NCBI GenBank assembly: GCA_933207985.1
Contig: OW240912.1
Span: forward strand, 229,909,672 to 229,973,671
DNA length: 64,000 nucleotides
Reading direction: 5' to 3'
Origin: Pelobates cultripes
Lineage: Eukaryota > Chordata > Amphibia > Anura > Pelobatidae
Below, piece by piece: positions 23,330 through 35,319 of this stretch. Position 1 is the first letter of the stretch. Every line of letters starts with the position of its first letter. Both the position numbers and the translations under genes were made by a program. A model generated the notes under the pieces. The model was given only the letters and a program-made list of their open reading frames with translations. It ran no database searches and was not told the origin of the DNA.

Positions 23330-24060
23330 AGGCAATATCCCAAATCCCCCAGTAACCAGACGAAACACAGTTCTGGGAGTCAACTGAGGTCTTTATTTGC
23401 AGCTCCAGTATTTATACAAGTCCCCATGCAAGGGGTTTCCATACTGCCTTAGCAGGGGTAACACAGTATGGGGACTACATGGGGGACTTCACATTTTGGG
23501 CGTTTCTCCCATCAGGCACTGCTGCATGAGAGGGATCCTCCCACTGGAATGTACTGTTAAGTGGATTATCCCTCCGTGCAGCAGAACCGGCAATTTATAT
23601 TAAAATATATAACTTTTCGAATATTGGGTTGATTTGCACAAATGGACGTTCGGTAGATAGCTGGGGTCTGAGCACATAATTCGTGAGATTACCGCTCAGA
23701 TCCCAGCTGAACGCCGCACGAAAAACATATTCATCAAAACATACATTCAAAAGACCGATTGGCATACGGGGAATAAAATACCGAACGGCCCGGAACTCCC
23801 GAACGGCCTGGAAGTTCAGCGGTGTTCGCGCCGCCGAGTAGCCGTTTTTAGTAGCATGCGCTAGACAACCAAACACCGCTGGAGGAACAAAGGATCCAAG
23901 ATGGCCGACCGCCGTGTGGTCGGTAGTCGAACGACGGCCACCTAGGAGAGCCTCTAATTACATTGTTGCAATCGGTTAACAAGCGCCACACGTCTCTTAG
24001 TGTGTGGGCTATTGCAGGATAGTTCATTCGGTTCACGAACAGCCCGCAAAGGCGCTGTTC
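23330..24060 (-). repeat. LTR-like relic (minus strand)
   Basis: On the minus strand there is a TATA-like tataaatact near 23410, an aataaagacctcagtt poly(A)-like region near 23385-23400, then cagttgactcccagaactgtg. This parallels the relic at 5.7 kb. The U3-like part upstream (23600-24060) is rich in cgaacgg words. Boundaries are approximate, and no internal coding region was recognised. Confidence 0.45.
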
Positions 24061-24064
24061 GTGA

Positions 24065-25605
24065 AACGAAATGAAATACAGCTATCTGCTTTCAGCAGAT
24101 AGCCCATACAGGCAATGCAAGCATACGGTCACAGTACATTACACCCAGGAACATATAACATTACAAGAACTACACAGGCAACCCTTAATGCCATAGTCTC
24201 TCTGTATTGTCTAAGTGGCTAGGTTTGCCACAATTAATTCCATAGACAATGTCCCGACTTCACAGTCTGAATGGCTCGTATGCAGTCGGATGGTTTTGCC
24301 CCATTCAATTTGGGGCCATTTGAACTTTAGTGAATAAACTTGTTAGTAAATCATTGCCTATAACACACATGTGGTTACAATAATCACTAAACTTGGAATT
24401 TTGGAGCATTAAGAAGAGATAATGCAGGACCATCATAGCTGGGCAGAAATACAGTTGGAACAGTTTTCATGTACTTATTTTGGTCTAGGGAAATGTAATT
24501 TCATCATTCATTTTAACAGTTCCTATATAGAGTTTGAAAGTCCTTTGATTTAAAAAAAATAATAATAAAAACAAAAATATATGAAATATTCACAACTTGA
24601 AATTGCTAGTCGAAATTGTACATCACATTTCTATTAGTTATTTTCCATTCCACAGAAATGCTTTCTGTCGTATTAGCAGGCTTTTAGGTAATGAATTTGG
24701 ATACTATAATTGCAAATGTTTAATCAACTGGTGCAGTCTTACTTGAGCATAATCCTTGACTTAATTCCTTCTTAAAAGACTCATATAACCTCTATCTGAT
24801 ATTATGGTTTGTAGGTTAAGTCTTTCATTGATTCAATGATTACATTAAATTAGCATTTAAACTCCATAAATACTTGTTTCTGAACAAGTGTTTAGTCTTG
24901 CATTACTCATGACTCAACATATTTTATTATTACTAAAAAATAATAGATGGTATGGCAAATTATCTATGCTTGCATTATTTTTTAATGAGCATATAAATTA
25001 CTGAATAGCTATTTAGAACATCTCCCAACTGTCCTGGATACTGCAGAACCACCCAAATGTTGGGGTTCTGTCACCCTGTTCAAAATGTTCCCAATCAGCA
25101 TAGCACTAGGAACAAGAACTATCAAGCACTATCAAGAACTATCAAGAACTATGAAAGCACTCTGAGTATTGGCATCCCTGAATACGGCTGTCCAAAGAAT
25201 TTTTTAGTTAGCCTTGAGTGCCTGCATTTTGTAATTTACTCCTTGTCTTCGCCACTTTGAACCCCAACCACTTCTTCATCTTAGATCCATATTACTGTTA
25301 CTGATTTTATGTACTTGTTCTGTGTCAGCAGCCACTGTTTATGTTATTGTATAAGTACATAAATATTCACTGAGATAAAAGTCCCACAATTAAACAAAAA
25401 CATTGAACTTGTATGATTGTCACCAATGGCTGATCCTTGGGTCACAAGTGCCTGGGTGCAGAATTTTATTTGGTGCCTCTAGGTGGGCATGGTCATCTTA
25501 CTAACCCCTCCCCTTTGCAAATGTCCAGTTCAGATGTGCATGTTTCTATGACAATGCATGTTGCATGTTTCTATGGCAACACCTCCACCTCTCCATCTAT
25601 AAGCC
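24065..25605. other. No gene recognised
   Basis: AT-rich sequence. Around 25025-25100 there is a short dispersed repeat (caactgtcctggatactgcag) and a triplicated actatcaag(c)a word near 25110-25150. Confidence 0.45.
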
Positions 25606-25611
25606 ACACCA

Positions 25612-26065
25612 CTGAGAGACACACACTCTGACAGACACACACACTCACTGATTTGACACACATTGACAGACACATACTCATTGACACACACTCACTGACA
25701 GACACAATCACTGACAGAAACACTCACTGACAGTTACACAATCTCACTAATTTAAAACACACTCACTGACAGACACACACATACTGACAGACACTCACTG
25801 ACAGTCACACAAGCTCACTGATTTGATACACACACACACACTGATAGACACACTTACTGACAGACACACCGACACGCACTCTCAATGACAGACACACAAT
25901 CTCACTGATTTGAGACACACGCACTGACAGACACACACACTCACTGACACACACTGACAGACAAACTGACCCACACTCTCAATGACAGACACACAGTATC
26001 ACTAATTTGAAACACCCTCACTGACAGACACACTCACTGATAGAAACAAACACATTCACTTTTAC
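25612..26065. repeat. cactgacagacacaca minisatellite
   Basis: Tandem units of 12-45 bp built from cactgacagacacac, with a recurring longer variant ending ctcactgatttga (about 25645, 25745, 25815, 25905). Low complexity, non-coding. Confidence 0.9.
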
Positions 26066-26507
26066 ATTTTCATACCACAGAAGGGTATATATATGAGGAG
26101 GTTTTGGATAGCAATGTCACTTTTATCATAATTTTCATAGAGCAGATATATAATATGCATTATTTTAATTGTTTTGTATTGAAACTATTTTTTTTATTGC
26201 ATTTATCACAATAATTTTGTATTATATATATTCACAATTCTCTTACAACAGATTATTAAAATACACATTTGCTTGTTTAACACTAGCACTGTTTAATTTG
26301 TCTCCCACATTGTAATTCGTGTAGGACCCACCAATATTGGGATACTGGGAAGTAGTGGCAGACTTAACACAATATGGCCATGTATTTCCACCGTAGACTT
26401 GTTCCTCTCGCCCCATTTCCCCATCTGCACCTAGACCACTTCCCATATGCAATAAAATAATCAGCAAATGTCAAGAAATGTAAATGATTTCTCCTGTTTC
26501 ATTATAT

Positions 26508-26700
26508 ACACTGATCAGACACAACATTAAAACTACTGACAGGTCAAGTGAATAACTGTTACAATAGGGATGAAATATATTAGGCAGCAATTAAACAGTC
26601 AGTTCTTGAATATCATGTGTTCACACAGAAGAGCTACTGTTGCTCAAATTCCTGAAAAACTTAATGCAGGCCATGATAAAAAGGTGCCAGAATGGGGACC
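26508..26700 (+). mobile_element. Internally deleted Tc1-like copy
   Basis: It begins with the terminal words tatacactgatcagacacaac of a Tc1-like end. It then jumps from the leader (gtcagttcttgaa) to the mid-transposase words agaagagctactgttgctcaaat seen at 9782 and 10720. The coding start and helix-turn-helix are deleted. The right end is lost after about 26700. Confidence 0.6.
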
Positions 26701-27390
26701 GTGGTCTGACTTGCTTTGCGAGCAGATGTGTGAGCTAAGAGCTCTCAACAAAGAATAGGCCGCAGCGACTACCCTTACCCATCACTCATAAATTACTCCT
26801 TCTGCCATTGATATGTCTCTCTCAAAATCAGGGCGATTGGCAAAAGCACAGAAAGCACCGGGGAGAGACAAGGCCAGAAGAGGCTGTGACAGAGGGCTCC
26901 ATTGGGTACCATTTCCATCTACCAACACAGCATTTGAGCTCTATGGAGGACTCCCATGTGTTTATTCCCACAGGAATAAAAGATTTTGACACCATCTTTT
27001 CTTAACTACTCCTTTAATGCTAAGAGATGCCTGCCAGCTGCGTGGCCACATTGAAGAGGCCCATCTGGTGGCCAAGTGCTCTCAAGGCCACCTGATGGCA
27101 ATGTATTTCCAGGGGGCGCTCAGCACTGTGGCGCTCTAAGAGCACGATGGGGCCCCAGTGATGATGTCAGAGCTGGGAGGAAGCCGTCACTTCCTTCCAG
27201 CCAACAAAGCCGTGCGGGAGAAGTGTGCCGGAGAAGGAGAGGAGTAAATCAGAGTTGGTGCTTGTAGCGGTTACCCTGTGTAGCAGAGGGGTTTCAACCG
27301 CTGGAGGGTGTCCTTTTCCCGATCAGTGAGGAGGATTCTCAGCATCCAGTCGTGTTCCAAGTGAAGAAGCTCTTACAAGAGCTAGTGTGA
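26700..27390. other. No gene recognised
   Basis: A mix of short dispersed words (e.g. cagggggcgctcag near 27111). No motif-supported frame. Confidence 0.45.
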
Positions 27391-27394
27391 ATAG

Positions 27395-28110
27395 TTGTAT
27401 AGCGGTTACACCCAATAAGAGACAGGACTCTAGATTGAGGATGAAGTAGAACTGAGGTTTAATGACACACACTCTGCTTTTATGCAGTGCTCCCCTGCAA
27501 GGGAGACGCCCACAGACAATTAGACATTAACCAATTAGACACTGGTTACAACCCACAGATTCCCTCCCCTCTGCTTGGGAGATAATTGAGCTTCTTACTG
27601 TATATACTCAATTATCTCCAAGCTAAAACTTTATGTTTTTTCATCCTACATGAATAAAACATATATTTTTATGAACAACACAACTTGGGGACAAACATAT
27701 TCAAAATTCGAACAAATCCGTTCAGTGGTTCCAGAGATATTGAAAAGTCTCTTTGGACCGACCGCACGCCTGTTTGCAGGCCCAAAACAGTTCCACAGAT
27801 TCAGGCTGTGCGGTCGTCTATTTCTGCCTTGAAAAATAACAAAGTCCCATCCGAAGGCGGCGTTCGCATAGACTAACGCACTTCGACTTCTGTCGAAGTG
27901 TCAAAGTAAAACGGGGTTAAATTTCCGCGGTGCTCGTTAGTTGAGTGGCAGTCTATTTTACACGAAAAAGATGACAAAGTGCCATTAGAACGTTTGTTCG
28001 AATCTTCGAATGGGACTTAGTCTCCATCCGCAATGTCGAAGGGTAGGGGGAGGTACCGCGTTCGACTGCATTAAAATGGCCGCCGCCACGTGTTCGATTG
28101 TCTAATGGCG
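27395..28110 (-). repeat. LTR-like relic (minus strand), third copy
   Basis: On the minus strand there is a TATA-like gcataaaagc near 27480 and an attaaacctcagttc signal near 27460. Upstream are gagataattgag words shared with 5840. The U3-like region holds cgaa-rich words (27880-28050). Boundaries are approximate. Confidence 0.4.
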
Positions 28111-28429
28111 GCTACTTTGACTTGATATGCCATATCAAACGTACCCATTCTTTGCACAACACAGTTAAAGGGCCAGAAACAGTTTTTGTTCTTAGGTGCA
28201 GGGCAATGTGGATGATGGCAGGAAAACAAAAGGTAGTGGTTCCCAGGCAACATGGTAGGAGGCTGGTACAACATATATTACAGATCCAACGCAAAACAGG
28301 GGAATCTGTTACAGTGCTCTGAATCCCAACCCGAGGAAGTCACTGGACCCTAGGGAAGTTATCTTTCTACACCTAAAAGGTAGGAAACAGGAGGATGACT
28401 AAATTTATTTAACAGTTATTTAACAGTTT

Positions 28430-28894
28430 GCATGTATGTGTGTCTAAATGTCTGCATCTGTTTGCCTGTATATCTAAGTGTCTGTATGTCTGTGTTGTTC
28501 TGCATGTGTGTCTGTATGTGTATCTGTTTCCATATGTATCAGCATGTGTGTTAGTATGTGCTCCTATGTATCTGTATGTGTGTGACTGTATCTGTAGGAG
28601 TGTCATTCTGTGTATCTGAATGTTTGTCATTAAGTTTGTCTGTGTATCTGTGTGTCTATATTGTTTCTGTCTGTATGGGTGCTGTGTATCCTCATGTGTG
28701 TCTGTATGTGTATCTGTTTGTATGTGTATCTGCATGTGTGCCTATATGTGTGTGTGTATGTGTGTCTGTGTATCGGCATGTGTGTCAGTGTTTGTATGTG
28801 TATTTGTATGTGTGTCAGTGTTTGTATTTGTAGAAGTGTCATTCTGTGTATCTGAATGTGCGTCAGTCTGTGTCTGTGTATAAGCAGGTGTGTC
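28430..28894. repeat. tgtgtgtctgtatgtgtatctg minisatellite, left part
   Basis: Irregular 10-30-bp units. The array resumes at 29410 after the hAT-type element, showing that the element inserted into it. Confidence 0.85.
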
Positions 28895-29409
28895 CAGTGG
28901 CGTACATACTGGGGTCGCAGGGGTCACAGCTGCGACCGGGCCCGGCCCACCAGGGGGCCCGTCTGCCCTGCGACCCATTATGTATGCCACTGTGGCCAGC
29001 CTCTTCTTCTGGGGGGCCCAGGAGCCGGCCACCTCAGGGCCCCCCCGAGGCTGGCCCTGGTGTCACCCAGCGGTCAATGAGACAGCCACTAGAGGCTGGA
29101 TTAACCCGCAGTGAAACTGCTATGTTTTCAGCTGCAGGGTTAAAACTAGAGGGACCTGGCACCCAGACCACTTCATTGAGCTGATGTGATTTGGGTGTCT
29201 GTAGTGGTCCTTTACGTGTATGTGTCCTTTAAGTGTATGCACTGGTGTACATACCGCGGTCGCAGGGGTCGCAGCCTTGCGACCCCTGCGACCAGGTGCC
29301 CGCCGTCATGTGTTACGGCCCCAGCCTGCGCACAGTAAGTGCACGGGGGTGGGGGGGCCCACAGATCAGTTTTTGCACCGGGGCCCCATGGGTTGTGTGT
29401 ACGCCACTG
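28895..29409. mobile_element. Composite hAT-type element in a minisatellite
   Basis: The ends cagtggcgtaca / tgtacgccactg are inverted. The flanks ggtgtgtc (28887-28894) and tgtgtgtc (29410-29417) match 7 of 8, but the flank is itself GT-rich, so the duplication is weaker evidence here. The interior contains a fragment of the aggaccact TTAA MITE family (about 29130-29225) and a second internal end near 29236. Confidence 0.6.
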
Positions 29410-29560
29410 TGTGTGTCCATGTATGTATCTATATGTTTTATATTGTGTGTATCTGCATGCATGTCAGTGTATTTGGCTGTTTATCTGTATGTGTGTCAGT
29501 GTATGCACCTGTGTGTCTGCGTATCTGTAACACACACACACACACACAGTCATCCCTGCA
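29410..29560. repeat. Minisatellite, right part, and CA repeat
   Basis: Continues the tgtgtatctg units, then (CA)n at about 29528-29548. Confidence 0.8.
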
Positions 29561-29744
29561 CACACACTGTCACCACTGTCACCATATCCACACTGCTACA
29601 CTCACAATAACTCCCCCAATCATGTCACTCACCCACATGGAGGGGCATGAATAAGACACAGGAAAGGGCTAGGGGGCATAAATGAAACACACAGAGGGGC
29701 GGCGAGGGGGGAGGAGATGCATGGGTGTTTCTCCAATCTGTATT

Positions 29745-30110
29745 ACTAATTTTTCTCTGACCTAATTGTCCCACACTTAACTACCTTATTTAATATAATT
29801 AGAGATACAGGAAATATCCCATCAGAAATTCCATCCACATACCTCATTAATTTGCCCAAACCAGGGAATCCACCCACCACCCACCACTTTTGCTAACTTT
29901 AGGACACAGATGTTACATTATTTGCTAAGATCTCAGCCAATTGGCTAAATAGCTGGCTCCTTGCCCTAGTTTTCCTCAACAGTCAGGGTTCATGTCGGAT
30001 CGCCAAGTCTCAGATAACACTAGGCGGTCTCTTAATCTCATAGAATTATCCAAACTATAAAATATCCTATGACTCTTCGTGGCCCTCGATGCTGAGAAGA
30101 CATTTTACAG
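29745..30110 (+). pseudogene. Tx1/L1-like LINE ORF2 (RT) remnant, part 1
   Basis: Degenerate plus-strand frames read like the Tx1-clade RT region: an IPKPGNP-like segment near 29866, an RT fingers region near 29930, and words like ALDAEK (the first catalytic Asp box, FDRV context) near 30090-30107. Stops and frameshifts are abundant. The copy is interrupted at about 30110 by L2 and LTR-like DNA and appears to resume near 31245. Confidence 0.55.
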
Positions 30111-30111
30111 C

Positions 30112-30425
30112 CATACTACCCTGCTACAATTTGTGATGAATGCTGCTGCCAGGCTAATCTTTCTCTCCTGTCACTCCTCTCACACCTCGCCCCTCTTTCG
30201 ATCCTTACACTGGCTCTCTGTATCCTAAAGGTGTCAATTCAAAATACTACCCTTACCTATAAAACTCTAAGCAATTCTAGCTCCAGTTACATTTCTTCAC
30301 TGATTTATAGTTATCCTCCTTCTCAGTCCCTCTGCTCTGCTGGTGACCTTCTCCTGTTCCCAGCTCACACCCTTACTGCTAACTTGCGCTTTTAGGAGTT
30401 TACGTGGGTGGCTCCTTTCCTTTGG
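30112..30425 (+). pseudogene. L2-clade LINE RT C-terminal remnant
   Basis: The decoded text NAAARLIF...SPLFRSLHWLSV is the characteristic C-terminal motif of L2/CR1-type RT (the N-AAR and LHWLPV boxes). Thumb-region words follow, and stops interrupt. It is joined directly to the Tx1 fragment at about 30110. Confidence 0.7.
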
Positions 30426-30499
30426 TGCATCCTGTCTACCCTCACCAAGCTAATAATAACTGGTTGTACCTGTCTGTCACTCTGCCTGCCAGGTCCGCT

Positions 30500-31195
30500 C
30501 CTGATAGAGAGCAGTATGGGTCCCACATCGCCTGGCGGAATGCCGCCGAAAACTTACCTTGTTTTTAGGTGCCCGCTGGGTCCGCTCCTGCCTGGGAGCA
30601 GGCTGGGAGCTGGCGGGCGCATCTCATTGCAGCAGCATTCCCACGTAGTAATGGGAATTTCGCCGATCACTCACCTCCTCTTGCAATGCCTGCTGGACTC
30701 ACTGACCTCACTGACAGGCACTCCTCCCCTCACACAGCGGCCAGATCTGTACTCATTAGAGACGCCATCCACTTTTTTTTAAGGTTCTTAATTAACCCTT
30801 TGAGCCTAACTACTGGGAACGTGTGTGTGACATCACATACACACACACACGTTCACTGGCACATGCTTCCCTGCAGCCAATCAAGGAGCACCTTAGGCTA
30901 TTTAAACCTTTTTCTTCTTCATTTCTCTGTGTCCTGTCGTGGTTTCCATTCTGGTTATGCAAGAATGTATTTCTGTATGGTTTGTGTATTTTGACCTTGG
31001 CTTTCTTAATGACTATTCTGATCTCTGTATCCCTTGAACTTTGGCTTAGCTCCTGACTATTCTGATTTCTATATTCCTTGACCTTTGGCTTACATACCAT
31101 TTACGTATTCTCTGTATTCCTGACCTCAGCCTGTCTTATACTTTTCTTTTTATACATTAAATCCGGCCGCTCTAAGGCCCGGTAATATGCCTTAG
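30500..31195 (+). repeat. Possible LTR or dispersed repeat with 44-bp tandem unit
   Basis: Pyrimidine-rich sequence in which gactattctgat..ct.tat..cttga.ctttggctta is repeated at 31011 and 31055 (44-bp step). A third partial unit lies upstream near 30990. It ends with cattaaatccggcc near 31155-31170, which looks like an LTR poly(A) region. The assignment is by appearance only. Confidence 0.35.
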
Positions 31196-31244
31196 GGTTT
31201 TCTTTATTTTTACTTAAGTTCTGCATGTAGGGCTTATTAGTGTA

Positions 31245-32640
31245 TCCTGGCACTGTCCTAGTCAAATTTGGCTTCCCTTCCTCCTTTCTGAGGGCAGTCT
31301 TGGTACTTCACACCAGATCCTCTGCAAAAAATATTTGCTTTCTGATCGCTTTCCGTATCATTCCCTATCACAAATGGGACACGATAGGACTGCCCCTTGT
31401 CCCCGATCATCTTTATACTGGCCTTAGAACCCTTAATCTTAAAAATTAAAACTAACACACAAGTCAGGGGGATCCGGATATGCATCGGGATACATACCGT
31501 TTGTTTATTTATTCGTGGATGACATTCTATTAACATTGGCTAGTCTAAAGCCCAGCAGCACTCACTCTATTTTACAACTATGGTAAGGTAAGGTGTAATT
31601 TTATAAAAACAATGTAAGGGGAAAAAGGTCCAGACATTAGTCCGGACTTTCTTACCATTTGATTGGTGCACCCTCCACCTGACTTACCTCAGCAATAGGC
31701 TCCCACTTCACCCTCACTGTCTTATTAAGGATAGTCATGAAGGGCTCTTAACTAAGTTGCAGACCTTACTAACAAAGTGGACATTGCACAAAATCTCAAG
31801 GGCTGGTCATCAAAATAAATGCTCACCTGTTGTTCCTGTATCTGTTCTGCACAATGATTAAGCTTCCAAAATCTCTCCTGCAGAGATTTAAATGTACCCT
31901 CAATTCACATATCTGGAGGAAACGTCCACCTAGAATAGCACTGAGTACCCTTCACAGGCTACCAAACCAAGGAGGCCTGGGGGACCTGGATATTTCAGTT
32001 TCTATTTCTACACCAGGGTAGATCCCTACAGTTGTAGAACTACAACTCCCATGATGCTTTGTCATTCTAAATGCATGTAAAGCATCATGTGAGTTGTAGT
32101 TCAACAACATCTGTGATCTACCTATTGGGCAACCCTGTTCTACACAGAGTCCATACTAGCTAAAACTTTGATCACCTTCCATACAGGGGTCGCCCCACTG
32201 TGGCGTCAACTGGAGCAGAAACATTTGAGTCCCTATATAGAAGCACAGCTGATCTGGATGACACAGCACCTCAATTCTCCTTTGTAACTAACCCTGGAGA
32301 CTTCCTGGCTGGCCCTACACACCTGGAGACAAAAAGTGGATCCCATATTGAAGTCATGCTCATACCTCTATTTTGCCCGCTTATCATGCTGCAATTGAAC
32401 ACAACGGACCACCACATGAAACCGTGACGCAATGCGGATATAACCGCAGTGCAAATGCTGCTACAGCGTGACATAATTCTGCATTTCTCTGCCACATTGA
32501 AAATATATTGACCTTCCCAGTAGAAAAATATTTAAGTACCTCCGGATCAAGCATAACCTTTATTCACATAACCTACAACTACCTGTCAACCCACTGCCCT
32601 CACCATTCATTAAATCCTTCTTGGATACTCCTTCTTGTAA
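31245..32640 (+). pseudogene. Tx1/L1-like LINE ORF2 remnant, part 2
   Basis: Resumes with the NGTRQDCPLSP box (31370-31405), the conserved motif before the YADD box of Tx1/L1 RTs. An FVDDILLTL-like catalytic box follows near 31510. Further on come thumb/C-terminal words (FIW- and GGLG-like; the clean 31830-32021 frame has NQGGLGDLDI), and after the small hAT insertion at 32014-32137, WRQLEQKHLSPY. Many stops. With part 1 it looks like one dead Tx1-clade LINE later interrupted. Confidence 0.6.
32014..32137. mobile_element. 124-bp hAT MITE with perfect 8-bp target duplication
   Basis: The ends cagggt / accctg are inverted. An inner hairpin is gttgtagaactacaactcccatgatgct versus agcatcatgtgagttgtagtt. 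Flanking ttctacac occurs at 32006-32013 and 32138-32145. It sits inside the Tx1 ORF2 relic. Confidence 0.85.
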
Positions 32641-32967
32641 GAAATTTCTCTCTACATGCCACCAAGCTCTGATATACCCAGATTCCATCCAGAAGCCATC
32701 TTTTATCAACAAATGGGTAGAAGAAAGAGTGGCAAAATGCATTAATGAAGAGTGTTTCAAAATGCTCATCCCATTGGGAAATAACTATAAAAGTCTGGTT
32801 GAGGTGGTACTTAACTCTAAATCCTGCTGTACATGATTGTTTTTAAGGTATGCATACTGTGATATCAGCGCTTGTGTTAAACAGCAATAATATTTTGTCA
32901 CTATTGTAATGTCAAAAATTCAATAAAAATTACATAGTACCTAGCATCTCTGTATATGACTGTGTAA

Positions 32968-33445
32968 TCTCAGACCGGTCAGAGTGCTCATGATTACACT
33001 TGTCCACCGCCGAAAAAACACCTTCAGTGGGACATGTGCGTCAGAACTGGATGCTTGCCTCGTTTGTTGAATAATTTTTTCCTTTAAATCAGGAGGATGA
33101 CATTGTTTATAGATGGCAGCTGGATGCACAGGCTGGGGGAGGCAGTGTTATGCTTTGGGCAGTGTTCTGTTGGGAAACCTTGGTTCATGGCATTCAATGC
33201 ATCTTGCTACACTGCAGTCATTTTCAGGAATGATTTGAGGAACATGACATAGGGCTCAATGTGTTGCTTTGGCCTCCAAATTCCCCAGATCTCAATCCGA
33301 TTGTACATTGTGAGATGTGCTGGAACAACAAATTTCACACACAAGAAAGCCAGTTATGTCACTAGCCATTACGCCTTCCCATATCTTATGAGTGGGGTAT
33401 TCTTGATTGCTAGTATTAACAACAATGCCATGGGGTCACCCTAAA
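32968..33445 (+). pseudogene. Tc1-like transposase fragment
   Basis: Plus-strand relic from a cctgtccaccgccgaaa-like word through GGGSVMLWAVFCWE to PPNSPDLNPI (33265-33305). Frames are broken. The right end is not recognisable beyond about 33445. Same family as the copies at 9.6-12.6, 19.6-20.5 and 26.5 kb. Confidence 0.7.
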
Positions 33446-34016
33446 CACACAGGAGAAGGCATCGTAAGGTTGTAATTCCACAGGGCTCAATCACATTTTA
33501 ACCCACTTCAATTTAGGTTAATTGTTGCTCAAACTTGTGATAAGTGTATACCATTTGTGTAAAATATGTGTGCAAAATATATGACAAAATATAAAATGCC
33601 TTTAACATAACTGTACAGTTTCTCAAAGGTAGGCTGATTTAGATATCCTACAAGCTATCGTGTGGTTTATAAATATTTCTCTTAATAACTGTGTGCCACC
33701 TAGTGGTATTCTACATATTTCACAATTACTCAGTCAGTGTTTGTAAACACAAACCAATAATAACTGGTCAGTTCTGACTATTGAGACAATGCAGAATAAA
33801 GTGCTCTAAAGTAGTTTTTTACACTGAAAATGGAAGCAAATGACGAATAATAGATGCCAGTTTTGTATAATAAATCACTTGAAAATAAAATGTAAATATA
33901 TTAAGTATATTAATACTTTCTTTTCCTTTCAACTATTTTTATAAAGGTTTTCAAATTATCATTACATACAATAATAAACATTTTGATTATAATAAAGAGT
34001 TAACAATAACAAGAAA

Positions 34017-35302
34017 TCCGGGACACTGGAAACAACCTACGGCCCCGACACTCAATGAATGGATGATCAGAGTAGAAGACATCAGACGTATAGAGGAGCT
34101 CATCCTCTCGGCGACGGGACGCATACAACGCTACCACGACACCTGGTATCACTGGTCACAATGGCTCACCTCTGCCACAGCGCCGGGAGACGGGGACTTA
34201 CAGCCCTCAGATACAGAAGTGGAGCTGTCCCCCCGGGTCGGGGCCGGAGGAGCTGGGCCGAGACCTGGGCCGTTCCCCGCCTAACCCACCCCTAACTCCC
34301 CATACCTCATCCCGCTTAACCTGAAACCACCCACACCCCCCAGTCCCCATTCTTCATTAACCCCCCTTACCCCCTCCTGGGTGACTCCGCCCACCTACAA
34401 CCCTTCAGAGACAAAACAACACAGAGATGAATAATCATGACACAAGACAAACAACGCTCACCCCTCACTCCTCCCCCCCAAACACAGATCGAACGGCACG
34501 CACCGTACCCTTGTGTGTCCTGACGGGACAGGACCATGACACACGACAGAGACATACACAAGACAGCACGCCAGAAACAACACTCACGCTACACACAACA
34601 TGACAACTACCGGGCCAGAAACCCCCAGCTTTCTCCCCCAGCTACCAGATGGCTCTGAGCACAGCAACACTTAGACACACAAACCAATGCTGCCCACAAA
34701 TCCCACCCCACCCCCGCTCATAACACTAACGGACCGGCTCCGAGCTCCATGCCCGAAGTCCCAACAAAAGACCCACCCCACTGGACCTCACCAACGCAAC
34801 CCAGGGCATATCCCCACTAAATGAGACCTCCACATGCATACCCATCTAACCGATGAAACCCCACATACTAAAGCAATATGAGCAGTACAACCTGTTAGGT
34901 ATACCTAATCCACCCCCAAGATAAACACCGAATCACATCCCCCACTAGAACTCATAACTCTGTAACTTACCGCAAAACTGCCCACACCATACCACAAATG
35001 TTGAATGATTCAAAACACGCAACTGTTTCTAAAAATTCTGTCCATTATATGCGCATGGCCCGATCTTCACTTGCCATGATGATGGGATCAACTCAGTGAG
35101 TTATCAAACCCCACGGCATTGGCATACCCACATACTTATTTTATATTTTTTATGCCTAAACCATTACCTGCTCTGTAAACTAACTGTTACCATGTTATAT
35201 TAAGATGCCCATGTACCTTTTACCTGCTGTATCCTTCTTCAAACTGGATTGTTACGCGAATTTAAATCAAAATAAAAACTTTTTGAATAAAAAAAAAAAA
35301 AA
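34017..35302 (+). mobile_element. 5'-truncated L1/Tx1-like LINE with poly(A) and target duplication
   Basis: The target word aacaataacaagaaa occurs at 34002-34016 and again after the A-tail at about 35303-35317. The insert starts ccgggacactgg and ends with about 16 A. The first 270 bp encode a C-terminal ORF2 piece (open 34063-34284; words VEDIRRIEELI and RYHDTWYHW). Its layout, a helix then an aromatic-rich tail, fits Tx1/L1-type LINE C-termini. The rest is 3' UTR. This is a textbook target-primed insertion. Confidence 0.8.
34063..34284 (+). pseudogene. LINE ORF2 C-terminal tail
   Basis: A short open frame at the 5' truncation point of the LINE described at 34017. It has the amphipathic helix VEDIRRIEELIL and the tryptophan-rich WYHWSQWL segment, then a Gly/Pro-rich end. 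No catalytic motif remains. The frame is open upstream to the truncation, so the ATG at 34063 is internal and not a true start. Confidence 0.55.
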
Positions 35303-35319
35303 AACAATAACAAGAAAAT

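Noticed and set aside
25612..26065. Regular repeats with short spacers, considered as a CRISPR-like array
   Set aside because: Units are low-complexity and of variable length, spacers are not unique, and the genome is eukaryotic.
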